Program-made: the position numbers and the translations under genes
DNA from: Thermanaerothrix sp034436175
Lineage (GTDB): Bacteria; Chloroflexota; Anaerolineae; Anaerolineales; Anaerolineaceae
Length of the DNA stretch: 64,000 nt
Reading direction: 5' to 3'
Assembly: GCA_964427505.1 (NCBI GenBank)
Contig: CAYRUO010000001.1
Span: 248,001 to 312,000, forward strand
Part shown: positions 41,486 to 50,511 of the stretch, one piece after another
Position numbering within the stretch: the first letter of the stretch is position 1
Layout: the number at the start of each line of letters is the position of its first letter
Notes under the pieces: model-generated
What the model saw: only the letters and a program-made list of their open reading frames with translations
Told to the model about the DNA's origin: nothing
Database searches by the model: none

Positions 41486-42139
41486 TCAGGCGTTTTTTTC
41501 CAGTTGCCTCAATATCTCGTCAAGACCCAAAGCATTCAGGCCCGGGAGAACTAGATCGGCTTTACCCACCCGTTCGTTGGGGCCAATGCCGATGACGCGC
41601 ATGCCGGCGGCGCGTGCGGCTTCGATTCCGGCTTCGGCATCTTCCACGACGACACAGGCCTTGGGTGGTTCACCGAGCAGTTCCGCGGCTTTGAGAAAAA
41701 GATCCGGTGCAGGTTTGCTCCGATCAACCATCGTTCCGTCTACCAGGACATCTACCCAAGGGAGCAGATTAAGCCGCTCAACGACAAGGCGGGCATTCTT
41801 GCTTGAAGAGGCAATGGCTCGCTTTAGCCCGGCTTTTTGGAGCGCCTGAAGAAATTCCAAAGCACCGGGTAGAAGATTACGTGAGGTGATCTGCTTGATC
41901 AGTTCAAGGTAGTAGCGGTTCTTGCGTTCAGCCCATGCCTCAAACTGTTCAAGCGGGAGAGTCCGCCCTTTGAGCAACAGACGAAGTGATTCGTGCCGTG
42001 AAACCCCGCGCAGGGCTTCGTTGTCCTCACGGGTGAATGGGATGCCCTCTTCATCCGCCAGGCGTTTCCAGGCCAAATAGTGGAATTCAGAGGTATCGGT
42101 CAGCACACCGTCCAAATCGAAGATAAAAGCGCGGATCAT
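41486..42139 (-). CDS. pgmB: Beta-phosphoglucomutase (HAD superfamily)
   Basis: A 217-residue HAD enzyme. The nucleophile motif is FIFDLDGVLTDTSEFHYLAWK, the cap domain follows, the serine/threonine of motif II is in RAIASSSKNARLVVERL and the acidic motif is in ACVVVEDAEAGIEAARAAGM. LRGVSRHESLRLLL is characteristic of beta-PGM. It converts beta-glucose 1-phosphate to glucose 6-phosphate, the product of the phosphorylase encoded just upstream. The start overlaps the GH65 stop by 4 nt. Confidence 0.92.
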   Translation of the reverse strand: MIRAFIFDLDGVLTDTSEFHYLAWKRLADEEGIPFTREDNEALRGVSRHESLRLLLKGRTLPLEQFEAWAERKNRYYLELIKQITSRNLLPGALEFLQALQKAGLKRAIASSSKNARLVVERLNLLPWVDVLVDGTMVDRSKPAPDLFLKAAELLGEPPKACVVVEDAEAGIEAARAAGMRVIGIGPNERVGKADLVLPGLNALGLDEILRQLEKNA

Positions 42140-44340
42140 GCCATCACCTGAGAGGATGTTTGCGGTGTTACTTCAACGCAAACCGGTTGCCCGCGCCACT
42201 TGAATTTGAAGGCAATGCGCTTCCAATGGGATGGCAGGGCCGGTTTGAGGCTCCAGCCCGAGTCTGAAATCCTCAGCCCGGCGAAACCAAACACGACCGC
42301 TTGCCAAACTCCACCGGCAGAGGCGCCGTGAATACCATCTTCGGCGTTACCGCGAACGTTGTCTAAATCGGCACGGGCGGCGCGCATGAAATGCTCATAG
42401 GCTTCTTCCGGACGCCCCACACGGCAAGCCATGATGGCCTGGATGGATGGCCCGAGCGAGGAGCCATACGTGTGGTCGGTGCGCGGCGTGTAATAGTCAT
42501 AATTAGCCTGCACGACCTCGGCGTTGAAGAGTTCGGGCAGCAGGTAAAGCAGCATGAGTACATCGGGTTGCTTGATCGCCTGGGTTTCGTTGGCGCCCTC
42601 GATCCCAAACAACACCTGGATGGAGACGTTGCGCGGTTCCAGGTCGGCTAGCCGTACATCCTTGCGCTGGAAGTAGCCCTCAAACTGCTCGATCAGGCCG
42701 GTTTGGGGGTCAAAGGGGCAGTACAACTTGTGAATGACGTCCTGCCAGTGGGCGAGTTCGGTGGGGGTAAGTTCCAAACGCTGAACCAGGTTAGCATGAC
42801 GGTCAGGGGCGTGCACCTTTAACCATTCTAAGAGTTCGAGGGCGGTTTGCAAATGCCAGCGTGCTAAGTAATTCGTGTAGGCATTATTATCCACGTGATC
42901 GTGGTACTCATCAGGGCCAATGACATCGGTATATTCGTAGCGGTGTCGGTCAGGATTCCACTCGGCTCGGTTGGCCCAGAAGCGTGCAGTATCCAAAATA
43001 ATTTCACTCCCCCGATCGCGCATGAACTCGTCGTCGCCAGTGGCGCGCCAGTACTGGTGGATGGCGTAGGCAATATCGGCTGAAATGTGAATCTCGATAT
43101 CCCCGGTCCAGATGCGAATCAACCGTGTTGGATCCGCATAATGGGGCACCCAGGTGGGCGTGACTTCATCGCCAGTGGCTGCGCTCTCCCAGGGATATTG
43201 GGCACCTTTATAGCCGTTGCGCCGGGCTTTGCGGCGCGCCCCTTCCAAGGTGTGCCAGCGGTAAGAGAGCAAGTTACGGGCAATCTCCGGACGGGTGTAG
43301 GTGAAAAGCGGAAGCATGAAGATCTCGGTATCCCAGAAGACGTGACCGCGATAACCGTAACCGCTGAGCGTTTTAGCGCCGATGCTAACTCGTTCATCTT
43401 GCCGCGGCGCGGCGATCAGCAGTTGAAAAATGCTGAACCGAACTGCGCGCTGTGCCTCTTCATCCCCTTCGATGATCACATCACATGCTTCCCACTCCCG
43501 TTCCCAAGTATGGGCGTGCACAGGCCAGGCATGATCCCATAGGGGAGCCTCGGTTTGGGCTAAGCGGGCTCTGACCGCACTTTGTGGGTCGGGGGTTTCG
43601 CGTCCGCTGTAAATATAGACAATTTTTTCGCCGCTGATCGGATGTTCGGGGGAGGCAAATGTGCGGGTTACTAACACCGGGTGATTGCGCACATCCCAAC
43701 CGGCGCGCTCAACGGGGGTGTGACTCTCAACGTGGAGATGGGCTCCCAGGGCAATGGGCAGATTGGTCTTGCGGGTTGAGCACACCAGCCAGGCCTGTTG
43801 CGACGATGTTTCCTGGGCTAGCCATTCCCAATGTTTATATTGGAGGTTATCGGTCTCGCCGTTCAATCCGGCGCGAACTTCAATCTCACCTTGGTAATCC
43901 AAGGGGTGAATGAGAAAGCGAATGAGCATAAGGTGAGGATCGGCTAAACTGATAAAGCGGGCAAAGTGGAGCCGGGTGGTGTGTCCTTGAGGACTGCGCC
44001 AGCGAACTTCGCGTTCCAGCAGTCCGGTGCGCATATCTAACCAACGGTGAAATTCCAGGACTTGTCCCTGTTCCAGTGAGAAACGCTCACCGTTCAGAAA
44101 AATCTCCAGCTCCAATGCATCCGGGAGGTTGACCAACTCGGTGAAGTGCACGGGTACGTCGTCGAAGAGGCCGTGCATGAAGGCGGCGCGTTCTTCCCCG
44201 CGGTGGCCTTCTTCAAAAACGCCACGGGTGCAGAATAATCCGTTGCCAGTGGTAAAAACGGTTTCCCAATGACGCTGCGTCTGGGGATCAAAATGGGATT
44301 GTTCAATGCACCAAAGGGGGTGTAATGTAGATGGTTGCAT
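42136..44340 (-). CDS. Glycoside hydrolase family 65 phosphorylase
   Basis: A 734-residue inverting phosphorylase. The catalytic acid lies in VIGPDEYHDHVDNNAYTNYL (about residue 465-484). KTLSGYGYRGHVFWDTEIFMLP (about 330-350) is another family block, and the HGASAGGVWQAVVFGFAGLRI region binds phosphate. GH65 enzymes split maltose, trehalose, kojibiose or nigerose into glucose and beta-glucose 1-phosphate. The sequence does not tell which. pgmB, a sugar ABC transporter and LacI beside it support uptake and phosphorolysis of an alpha-disaccharide. Confidence 0.93.
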   Translation of the reverse strand: MQPSTLHPLWCIEQSHFDPQTQRHWETVFTTGNGLFCTRGVFEEGHRGEERAAFMHGLFDDVPVHFTELVNLPDALELEIFLNGERFSLEQGQVLEFHRWLDMRTGLLEREVRWRSPQGHTTRLHFARFISLADPHLMLIRFLIHPLDYQGEIEVRAGLNGETDNLQYKHWEWLAQETSSQQAWLVCSTRKTNLPIALGAHLHVESHTPVERAGWDVRNHPVLVTRTFASPEHPISGEKIVYIYSGRETPDPQSAVRARLAQTEAPLWDHAWPVHAHTWEREWEACDVIIEGDEEAQRAVRFSIFQLLIAAPRQDERVSIGAKTLSGYGYRGHVFWDTEIFMLPLFTYTRPEIARNLLSYRWHTLEGARRKARRNGYKGAQYPWESAATGDEVTPTWVPHYADPTRLIRIWTGDIEIHISADIAYAIHQYWRATGDDEFMRDRGSEIILDTARFWANRAEWNPDRHRYEYTDVIGPDEYHDHVDNNAYTNYLARWHLQTALELLEWLKVHAPDRHANLVQRLELTPTELAHWQDVIHKLYCPFDPQTGLIEQFEGYFQRKDVRLADLEPRNVSIQVLFGIEGANETQAIKQPDVLMLLYLLPELFNAEVVQANYDYYTPRTDHTYGSSLGPSIQAIMACRVGRPEEAYEHFMRAARADLDNVRGNAEDGIHGASAGGVWQAVVFGFAGLRISDSGWSLKPALPSHWKRIAFKFKWRGQPVCVEVTPQTSSQVMA

Positions 44341-44346
44341 AGTTGA

Positions 44347-45282
44347 TTATCCCTCTTTTAAGCCGCTACCGGCAATGCTTTGCACAAAATAGCGCTGGAA
44401 GATGAAGAACAGAATAAGAATGGGGAGGGTGTTGAACAGCGACCCGGCCAGCACCTTAGAAATCAGGGTGTAATACTCACCGCGGAACCAATTTAATCCT
44501 AGAGGGAGCGTAAAGTTTTCGGGGGTGCGCAGGATGATCAAGGGCCACATAAAGGCATTCCACTCGCCTTGGAAGGTTAAGAGCGCCAGGGTTAAGAGTT
44601 GAGTCTGGCTCAAGGGGAGGACGATACGGAAGAAAATGCCCCAACGCCCCAGGCCATCCATCATGGCTGCCTCTTCTAACTCGCGAGGCAGGCTTTTGTA
44701 GAACTGGGTCATCATGAATACACCGAAAGCGGTGACGATGCCGGGCAGGATAACTCCACCTAGATTATCTATTAATCCAAAGCCAGTGGGGAGGGTAATA
44801 TCGCCGATTTTCAACCCGCCACGGATGATGCCCGGGCCGACCACCAAGAAGGCAGGGATGAGGGTCACCTGACCTGGGATCATCATTGAAACCAGCATGG
44901 CATTGAACAAGAATCCTTTTAAGGGGAACTCCATGCGCGCAAAGGCATAGCCACCCATCGCGCAGAAGAGAATGCGCAAGATGGTCACGGTGAGCGATAC
45001 GATTAGGCTGTTGAGCAACCAGCGCGGAAAGAGCGGGAGCGCACCGATGACATCGCGGAAGTTATCCAGGGTAAAGGGAATCGGCCAGAAGAGCGGTGGA
45101 TCATAAGCGTTTGCCACAGGCTTCAGGCTGAAGACCAGGGTGAAGTAAAGCGGTGCGACACAAATGATCGCCCATAGGATTAAGATCAGGTAGAAAAGGG
45201 GCGTCTTAAGGCGGTCATACCACAAAATCAACCGGTCGCTCCACGAGAGCATGCGGGGTTGGGCGTGACTTATCGTTGTCAT
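44347..45282 (-). CDS. Sugar ABC transporter permease (MalG-like)
   Basis: A 311-residue membrane protein with six hydrophobic segments. The EAA-loop text EEAAMMDGLGRWGIFFRIVLPLS (about residue 205) identifies a MalG/UgpE-type permease. It follows the MalF-like permease by 12 nt and precedes the GH65 gene by 6 nt. No ATPase gene is in the cluster, so a shared MsiK-like ATPase probably drives it. Confidence 0.93.
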   Translation of the reverse strand: MTTISHAQPRMLSWSDRLILWYDRLKTPLFYLILILWAIICVAPLYFTLVFSLKPVANAYDPPLFWPIPFTLDNFRDVIGALPLFPRWLLNSLIVSLTVTILRILFCAMGGYAFARMEFPLKGFLFNAMLVSMMIPGQVTLIPAFLVVGPGIIRGGLKIGDITLPTGFGLIDNLGGVILPGIVTAFGVFMMTQFYKSLPRELEEAAMMDGLGRWGIFFRIVLPLSQTQLLTLALLTFQGEWNAFMWPLIILRTPENFTLPLGLNWFRGEYYTLISKVLAGSLFNTLPILILFFIFQRYFVQSIAGSGLKEG

Positions 45283-45294
45283 AACTCATCCCCT

Positions 45295-46260
45295 TTATTG
45301 GCTAACACTGCCGCTTCCTTCGATGACGCGACGCTGGAGCATGGTGACGACGAAAATAATGAGGGCAAGGATAAACGCCAGTGCCGAGGCCTGGCCCATT
45401 TTAACCGTGGTATCTCGGAATGCCCATTTATAAATGAGATAAGCGATGGTAGTGGTGGAATCGAGCGGCCCACCGGCGGTCATCACATATATTTGATCGA
45501 AGACCTGAAAACAGCCGATAATTCCTACAGTTACAACGAAGAAGATCACCGGGCGCAGCATGGGAATGGTGATATAGCGGAAGATTTGGAACTTATTAGC
45601 CCCATCAATAGCGGCGGCTTCATAAAGGGTAATGGGGATATCCTGTAAACCGGCCAGAAAGATGAGCATTAACGTGCCGCTGGTGGTAAAGATGTTCACC
45701 ATCATGATGGTGTAAAAGGCATAGCGTGGATCGTTGAGCCAGTTGATTTTCAGGTGGAAAATTTGATTGATCACCCCGAGCGGGCTGAACAGCCAAACAA
45801 AGATGAGCGAGATGACGACGGACGATGTGACCGAGGGCAGATAGAAAATAGTGCGAAAGAGACGGCGAAAGCGGATCTTCTGATCCATGGCAAACGCCAG
45901 GACGAGGCTGATCAGAGTCTGTGCGGGTACGACGATAGCGGTGTATTTGAAGGTGTTTGGGAGTGCCTTGCGGATGAACAGGTCATCGCAGACCGGCTTG
46001 GGAGCATTTTCAGGGCGTGGAAACCAGGATTCAATGCACAGGACGCGGCGATAACCCTCCAATCCCCACCATTGGGGTGGGCTGAGAAGGTTATAGCGGG
46101 TGAATGAGAGATAAAAAGCGTACCCGATGGAGAAAACGGTGAAGATCAGAAAGATGAAAAGATACGGCAAAAGGAAGGTGTAAGCCGTTAGCGCTTCGCG
46201 CCGCCGCCGTGCTTTCTGACGCGCGGTTAATATCATCGAGGTGGTCGAGGGCGTGGTCAT
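45295..46260 (-). CDS. Sugar ABC transporter permease (MalF-like)
   Basis: A 321-residue membrane protein with six main hydrophobic segments. YEAAAIDGANKFQIFRYITIPML (about residue 215) is the EAA loop of MalF/UgpA permeases. The N-terminus is basic (ARQKARRRREALTAYTF). An intercistronic hairpin separates it from the binding-protein gene upstream, which suggests lower expression of the permeases. Confidence 0.93.
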   Translation of the reverse strand: MTTPSTTSMILTARQKARRRREALTAYTFLLPYLFIFLIFTVFSIGYAFYLSFTRYNLLSPPQWWGLEGYRRVLCIESWFPRPENAPKPVCDDLFIRKALPNTFKYTAIVVPAQTLISLVLAFAMDQKIRFRRLFRTIFYLPSVTSSVVISLIFVWLFSPLGVINQIFHLKINWLNDPRYAFYTIMMVNIFTTSGTLMLIFLAGLQDIPITLYEAAAIDGANKFQIFRYITIPMLRPVIFFVVTVGIIGCFQVFDQIYVMTAGGPLDSTTTIAYLIYKWAFRDTTVKMGQASALAFILALIIFVVTMLQRRVIEGSGSVSQ

Positions 46261-46284
46261 TCTGAAATCCCTCCTGAATATAGG

Positions 46285-46314
46285 GGGAGGGGATAGGATT
46301 TACTATCCCCTCCC
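46285..46314 (-). other. Perfect 12-bp intercistronic hairpin after the sugar-binding-protein gene
   Basis: GGGAGGGGATAG (46285-46296), 6-nt loop, CTATCCCCTCCC (46303-46314), just after the stop of the binding-protein gene. No T tract. It parallels the hairpin at 31053-31083 in the BMP operon. Confidence 0.75.
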
Positions 46315-46325
46315 AATACCCATTA

Positions 46326-47648
46326 CTATTTCAATTCGGCCAGTTTCTGGCGGATGGCTTCGGCGGCCTGCTTGAAGGACTCTTCGACCGACATGTTTTC
46401 GAGATAGACGCGCTCCAGGGCTTTGGTCATCTGGTCGTTTACATCTGAGCCGACCAGCCCCCACATGAAGGGGCGGGCACCCTGTAAGGCGCCGCGGAAG
46501 ATCGCGGCTGAGGCCGGATTGGTTTTCAGGTAGTCGCTTTCCTGGAGCGAGAGGCGGGTGGGGAGGGCAAAACCGCTCTCCATAACTTTCTTCTGGGCGG
46601 CTTCACTGGTCAAGTAGTTAATCACGCGCCAGGCGGCTTCGGGGTTCTTGCTGTTCTTGGAAATGACGTAAGCCACGGTGAAGATCAAGTTGCCCTCGCC
46701 TTTAGGACCGGCCGGAGGTGTGACCACGCCGTAGTTGATGTTGGGGAATTGTTGCTTCAGATAGGGGATGAGCCAACCCCCTTCGTAAACCATGGCGAAC
46801 TGCCCTTTGCCGAAAACGGTTCCCTGCCACCCTTCACCGACATCAGCGGGGATGGCACCAATTTTTTCGGCGCGGAATGAGGTATAGAATTTGCCGGCTT
46901 CAATGGCCTCAGGTGCGTCTAACAGAGTGTCCTGGAAATCGGGGGTCATGATGGCGCCGCCGTTTTGGAAGACAAAGATGGGGAAGCGTCCAGCATCCGC
47001 CGGTACGCCCAGGCCATACACATTGTTGGCCGGATCAGAGAGTTTTTGAGCGGCGGCTTTTAGATCATCCCAGGTCCAATCATCGGTGGGTTCGGCCACG
47101 CCGGCTTTGGCAAAGAGGTCTTTATTGTAGAACAGCCCCAGAGTGTTGAAGTCCTTGGGGATGCCGTATACTTTGCCGTTGGCCGAAAAGGCGTCAATGA
47201 GGGAGGGGATGAATTCTTCTTTCTTCGTGCCCGTCTTGGCCATGAAATCATCCAACGGCAGCATGACATCGTCCTGGACGAAGGCCGGGAATTGGAAGAT
47301 GTCCATGTAGTAAATGTCCGGCTCGGTCCCGGCGGCGATGGAGGTTTTCAGCGTGGCCCAAAAGTCACCCGTAATGGGTTCATACTTGACCACGATGTCG
47401 GGATTCTCGGCGGTGAAGTCCAAGAGCAGAGATTGGAGCAAGGCGGTTTCCTCTGGGCTGGCGGCCCAACCGGAGAGACGAACGACGGCGCGTTCCGCCG
47501 GTACCTCTTTGACCACTTCTTGGGTCACCACGACCTGCTTTTCCACTTCGACGGTCTTTTCAATCACCTGGGGGGTAGCGGGCGCGCAGGCGGCTAATAA
47601 GAGGGCTACTAGCGCCGTTATGAACAGGGTCAAGCGAAGGACTTTCAT
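46326..47648 (-). CDS. Extracellular sugar-binding lipoprotein
   Basis: A 440-residue family 1 solute-binding protein. The signal peptide ends in a lipobox LLLAAC (lipid cysteine 21). After a variable linker, VRLSGWAASPEETALLQSLL starts the mature domain, and FNTLGLFYNKDLFAKAGV is the conserved binding-protein text. GLVGSDVNDQMTKALERV closes the fold. It delivers a sugar, probably an alpha-disaccharide, to the MalF/MalG pair downstream. Confidence 0.93.
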   Translation of the reverse strand: MKVLRLTLFITALVALLLAACAPATPQVIEKTVEVEKQVVVTQEVVKEVPAERAVVRLSGWAASPEETALLQSLLLDFTAENPDIVVKYEPITGDFWATLKTSIAAGTEPDIYYMDIFQFPAFVQDDVMLPLDDFMAKTGTKKEEFIPSLIDAFSANGKVYGIPKDFNTLGLFYNKDLFAKAGVAEPTDDWTWDDLKAAAQKLSDPANNVYGLGVPADAGRFPIFVFQNGGAIMTPDFQDTLLDAPEAIEAGKFYTSFRAEKIGAIPADVGEGWQGTVFGKGQFAMVYEGGWLIPYLKQQFPNINYGVVTPPAGPKGEGNLIFTVAYVISKNSKNPEAAWRVINYLTSEAAQKKVMESGFALPTRLSLQESDYLKTNPASAAIFRGALQGARPFMWGLVGSDVNDQMTKALERVYLENMSVEESFKQAAEAIRQKLAELK

Positions 47649-47684
47649 GGTTCTCCTCCTCGAAAATTTGCGACATGCGGGTTT

Positions 47685-47715
47685 GTTTGAGGGAATGGTT
47701 GTGTTATACTCAAAC
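47685..47715 (-). promoter_or_regulatory. Candidate promoter and inverted repeat before the sugar-binding protein
   Basis: TATAAC on the minus strand (47703-47708) is a -10-like box about 55 nt before the ATG at 47648. It is bracketed by GTTTGAG (47685-47691) and CTCAAAC (47709-47715), an inverted repeat with a 17-bp spacer. It differs from the LacI site at 48923-48952, so a different regulator may bind. No clear -35. Confidence 0.35.
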
Positions 47716-47743
47716 CCACAAGCCGGCCTATGCCGTGCTTGCG

Positions 47744-47785
47744 GGGGCCACCCTGATGAACCCTGGCGGGGAGAAGGGTGGCTCC
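47744..47785 (-). terminator. Hairpin after the lacI-type gene
   Basis: GCCACCCT (47747-47754) pairs with AGGGTGGC (47775-47782), extendable outward through G-U and GC pairs, with an inner CCC/GGG. It follows the LacI stop on the minus strand by about 40 nt. No T run, so it may be a weak terminator. Confidence 0.45.
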
Positions 47786-47824
47786 AGTTCTACGGATACA
47801 TTAGGGGTACACCGAGCAGTCGTT

Positions 47825-48901
47825 TTAGCGGCTCATCACCTCCTTTGAGGATAGGGGATTGGCCTTAACCGTTGGATCGGTGGAGGCACGCACGATAAGG
47901 GTGGGAGGAACCAGCAGGCATTGGGGTTCAGGGGTTTGCCCGTTCTCAATAATGTCTATCAGGCGTTGAATCACATGTTGGCCAATTTCCCAAATTGGCT
48001 GGCGGATCGAGGTCAACGGGGGGGTGAGATAGCGCGCAAGGGGAATGTCATCAAAACCCGAAATGGCGAGGTCCTCGCCGATACGTATTCCTTGCTCTTG
48101 TGCGGCTTGCATGGCGCCAATAGCCATATAGTCATTGAGTGCTACAATGGCCGTTGGCCGTTGGGTGGGGGGAAGGTTGAGTAACTGATGGGTGGCGCGA
48201 TAGCCAAAATCCAGTTTTCCCTCGCCGCGAAGGATCAGGTTTTCGTCAATCGGGAGGGCAGACTCTTTTAGGGCTCTTAGGTACCCTTCGAGGCGGTTAT
48301 TACCCACGCGCGATTCGCGCGGCCAGGCCAAAACGGCAATGCGGCGATGTCCTAATGTGATAAGATGGCGTGTGACCTCATACAACCCTTGCCCGCCGTC
48401 CACATCAATACACGGAAAGACCCACTCAGGGTTAGAACGCCCAAAGGCTACAAAGGGAAAATTGCGTTCTTGAAGATATCGAATGCGCGGATCGTTGTAT
48501 TCAACGCTGGAAAGGATAAAACCATCCACCCGTCCGGCGTCAATCAAGTCGGCATAGGCGGCTATTTGTTTCTCAACTTCATAGTGATAGGGGAACATCA
48601 AGAGATAATATCCACGCGCCTCGGCGGCAACGAACATGCTCTGGAGGAACTGATCGAGGATGGGGTTGGTTTCATCCGGTGGGGAAGGTGGCCAAGAGTA
48701 GCCAATGGTAAAACTGCGTTGAGCACGCAGGCTGCGGGCATTGTAATGCGGTGTATATCCAAGGTCTTGAATTGCCTGCCAGATGCGTTGTTCGGTCTCT
48801 TCGGCAAGACGAATCTGCCGGTTGATCAGTTTAGACACGGTCTGATAAGAGACACCGGCGCGACGGGCAACATCTTTGAGTGTGACCCGATTCTTGACCA
48901 T
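47825..48901 (-). CDS. LacI-family transcriptional regulator
   Basis: A 358-residue regulator. The N-terminal helix-turn-helix is typical (VTLKDVARRAGVSYQTVSKLI, residues 5-25) followed by a hinge helix. The rest is a periplasmic-binding-protein-like sensor domain: FTIGYSW, GVDGFILSSVEY, FVAFGRSN, HRRIAVLAWP and ISGFDDIPLARYLTPPLTSI. It probably responds to the sugar of the locus and controls the ABC transporter and phosphorylase. The ATG at 48901 was chosen because the HTH must be near the N-terminus and because a strong promoter with an operator lies just upstream. Confidence 0.93.
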   Translation of the reverse strand: MVKNRVTLKDVARRAGVSYQTVSKLINRQIRLAEETEQRIWQAIQDLGYTPHYNARSLRAQRSFTIGYSWPPSPPDETNPILDQFLQSMFVAAEARGYYLLMFPYHYEVEKQIAAYADLIDAGRVDGFILSSVEYNDPRIRYLQERNFPFVAFGRSNPEWVFPCIDVDGGQGLYEVTRHLITLGHRRIAVLAWPRESRVGNNRLEGYLRALKESALPIDENLILRGEGKLDFGYRATHQLLNLPPTQRPTAIVALNDYMAIGAMQAAQEQGIRIGEDLAISGFDDIPLARYLTPPLTSIRQPIWEIGQHVIQRLIDIIENGQTPEPQCLLVPPTLIVRASTDPTVKANPLSSKEVMSR

Positions 48902-48922
48902 GGGACTACTTCTGTGGCTGGT

Positions 48923-48952
48923 AATGCGAACGTTCGCGCGAACGTTCGCATT
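48923..48952 (-). promoter_or_regulatory. 30-bp perfect palindrome: LacI autoregulatory operator
   Basis: Two abutting copies of the 12-bp palindrome GCGAACGTTCGC (48926-48937 and 48938-48949), flanked by AAT and ATT, make one 30-bp dyad. LacI-type operators are palindromes with a central CG, as here. It covers the transcription start of the lacI-type gene, so autorepression is likely. Confidence 0.85.
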
Positions 48953-48953
48953 C

Positions 48954-48982
48954 ATTGTAGCAAGTTTCGAAGACGAAGTCAA
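48954..48982 (-). promoter_or_regulatory. Promoter of the lacI-type gene
   Basis: On the minus strand TTGACT (48977-48982), a 17-nt spacer and TACAAT (48954-48959). The predicted start is near 48947, inside the operator. Confidence 0.75.
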
Positions 48983-49061
48983 GTGGTCGGTGGAAATTGC
49001 CGTGGTGTGTAGAGAGCGGTCTTAAGAGTGAGAGCCATTCGGTTTGAGGGATGCAAGTCTA

Positions 49062-49093
49062 TTGACAAAAATAGGTATCTGTTATATATTTTT
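49062..49093 (+). promoter_or_regulatory. Promoter of the padR-ABC operon with inverted repeat
   Basis: TTGACA (49062-49067), 17-nt spacer, TATATT (49085-49090), a near-consensus promoter. AAAAATA (49067-49073) and TATTTTT (49087-49093) form an inverted repeat with a 13-bp spacer across it, a plausible PadR autoregulatory site. Confidence 0.7.
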
Positions 49094-49127
49094 GCCAAGT
49101 TTATTAGATAACGGGTGAGTATTTTGT

Positions 49128-49715
49128 ATGTCGGTACGTAATGTGATTCTGGGATTGCTTAGTCAACGCAGCCGCTATGGCTATGAACTACTGCAGGCGT
49201 TTCAGGCACTGGCCGGTGGCCGCGAAACCTGGGACCTAAAGCCTGCTCAGATATACATGACGCTTCTGCGTCTGAAAGAAAGTGGTTTGATTGCCGAAGA
49301 TGATAGCACTCCGAGCGACGCGCCGGAAAAACGCCGCTACGCGATTACGCCCGCCGGACAAGAAGAACTGCGGCGCTGGTTTGAGACACCGGTGCGAGCA
49401 GAACCCCAGCGTGATGAATTTTTCCTCAAGTTAATGCTCGCTTTGGCCACGGGTCAGGCAGATCCGCGGCGTTTAATCTACACCCAACGTGCAAGCCTCT
49501 TTCAAGAGTTGCATCGGCTGGCGGCTTTGCGGATGACGTTGGATCCATCAACATCACTAGCCCATATCCTTTTGCTGGATCAGGCGGTTATGCACCTGGA
49601 AGCCGATCTGCGCTGGCTGGATATGATTGAGGCCCGGTTGGATGACGTGCGTAAACAGCCCATCCCTGAGCCGGAACTTCGGCCACGTGGCCGACCCACC
49701 AAAGGTGAAAAATAG
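49128..49715 (+). CDS. PadR-family transcriptional regulator
   Basis: A 195-residue regulator. The winged helix is typical: ILGLLSQRSRYGYELLQAFQ, then LKPAQIYMTLLRLKESGLIAED and RRYAITPAGQEELRRWF. The C-terminal part is helical and forms the dimer in this family (Vir_C_like). PadR repressors often sense drugs or phenolic acids and control adjacent exporters. The ABC exporter follows after 26 nt. Confidence 0.93.
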   Translation: MSVRNVILGLLSQRSRYGYELLQAFQALAGGRETWDLKPAQIYMTLLRLKESGLIAEDDSTPSDAPEKRRYAITPAGQEELRRWFETPVRAEPQRDEFFLKLMLALATGQADPRRLIYTQRASLFQELHRLAALRMTLDPSTSLAHILLLDQAVMHLEADLRWLDMIEARLDDVRKQPIPEPELRPRGRPTKGEK

Positions 49716-49741
49716 CGCAAAGAGAAAAGGAGGAAACCATC

Positions 49742-50488
49742 ATGCAACCTATCGTTTCAACACAGAACCTGGTCAAAATCTATGGCCATGGTGCAACGGC
49801 GGTTCATGCGTTGAGGGGGATCAATCTCACCATTCAGCCGGGAGAATTCGTCGCCGTAATGGGTCCCAGCGGTTGCGGCAAATCTACCTTGCTTCACCTC
49901 ATCGGCGGCCTGGATCGCCCCACCTCGGGCACCGTAATGGTGGATGGTGAGGATTTGACCCAATTAAGCGATGATCAGGTCACGGCGCTGCGGCGGCGTA
50001 AAATGGGATTTATCTTTCAATTCTTCAATCTTATCCCGGTCCTTAATGCATTGGAAAACGCCGCTTTGCCAATGATCCTGGACGGAACACGCAGTGATGA
50101 AGCCCTTAAGCGGGCGCGGGAGTGGCTGGAACGGGTGGGCTTGGGGCATCGCCTCAATCACAAACCGGCAGAACTTTCCGGCGGTGAACAGCAGCGGGTA
50201 GCCATTGCACGGGCGCTGGCCAGCGACCCGGCAATCATCTTGGCCGATGAACCCACCGGTAATCTCGATTCACGGGCCTCGGAAGAGATCGCCATGTTGT
50301 TGCGGCAGATTTCTTCGGATTGGGGGCGCACGATCCTTTTAGTGACCCATGATCCACGCATTGCGGCTTATGCTGACCGTATTGTTTTTCTCAAAGACGG
50401 TCAGATTGTGGACGAGACCGTCATGGAACATCGCAACGGTGAGCAGGTGGATGTGGTTGTCGGTAAGATGAAAGAAATTGGCGACTAG
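49742..50488 (+). CDS. ABC transporter ATP-binding protein (MacB/LolD type)
   Basis: A 248-residue ATPase. GPSGCGKSTLLHLIGGLD (Walker A), LSGGEQQRVAIARALA (signature) and IILADEPTGNLDSRASEEI (Walker B) are intact. The PTGNLD text is characteristic of the LolCDE/MacB/FtsE group, which work on hydrophobic or large substrates rather than import sugars. It pairs with the large permease 23 nt downstream. GAAAAGGAGG precedes the ATG. Confidence 0.94.
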   Translation: MQPIVSTQNLVKIYGHGATAVHALRGINLTIQPGEFVAVMGPSGCGKSTLLHLIGGLDRPTSGTVMVDGEDLTQLSDDQVTALRRRKMGFIFQFFNLIPVLNALENAALPMILDGTRSDEALKRAREWLERVGLGHRLNHKPAELSGGEQQRVAIARALASDPAIILADEPTGNLDSRASEEIAMLLRQISSDWGRTILLVTHDPRIAAYADRIVFLKDGQIVDETVMEHRNGEQVDVVVGKMKEIGD

Positions 50489-50511
50489 TTTGGGGTGAAA
50501 AGGAGTGCAGT

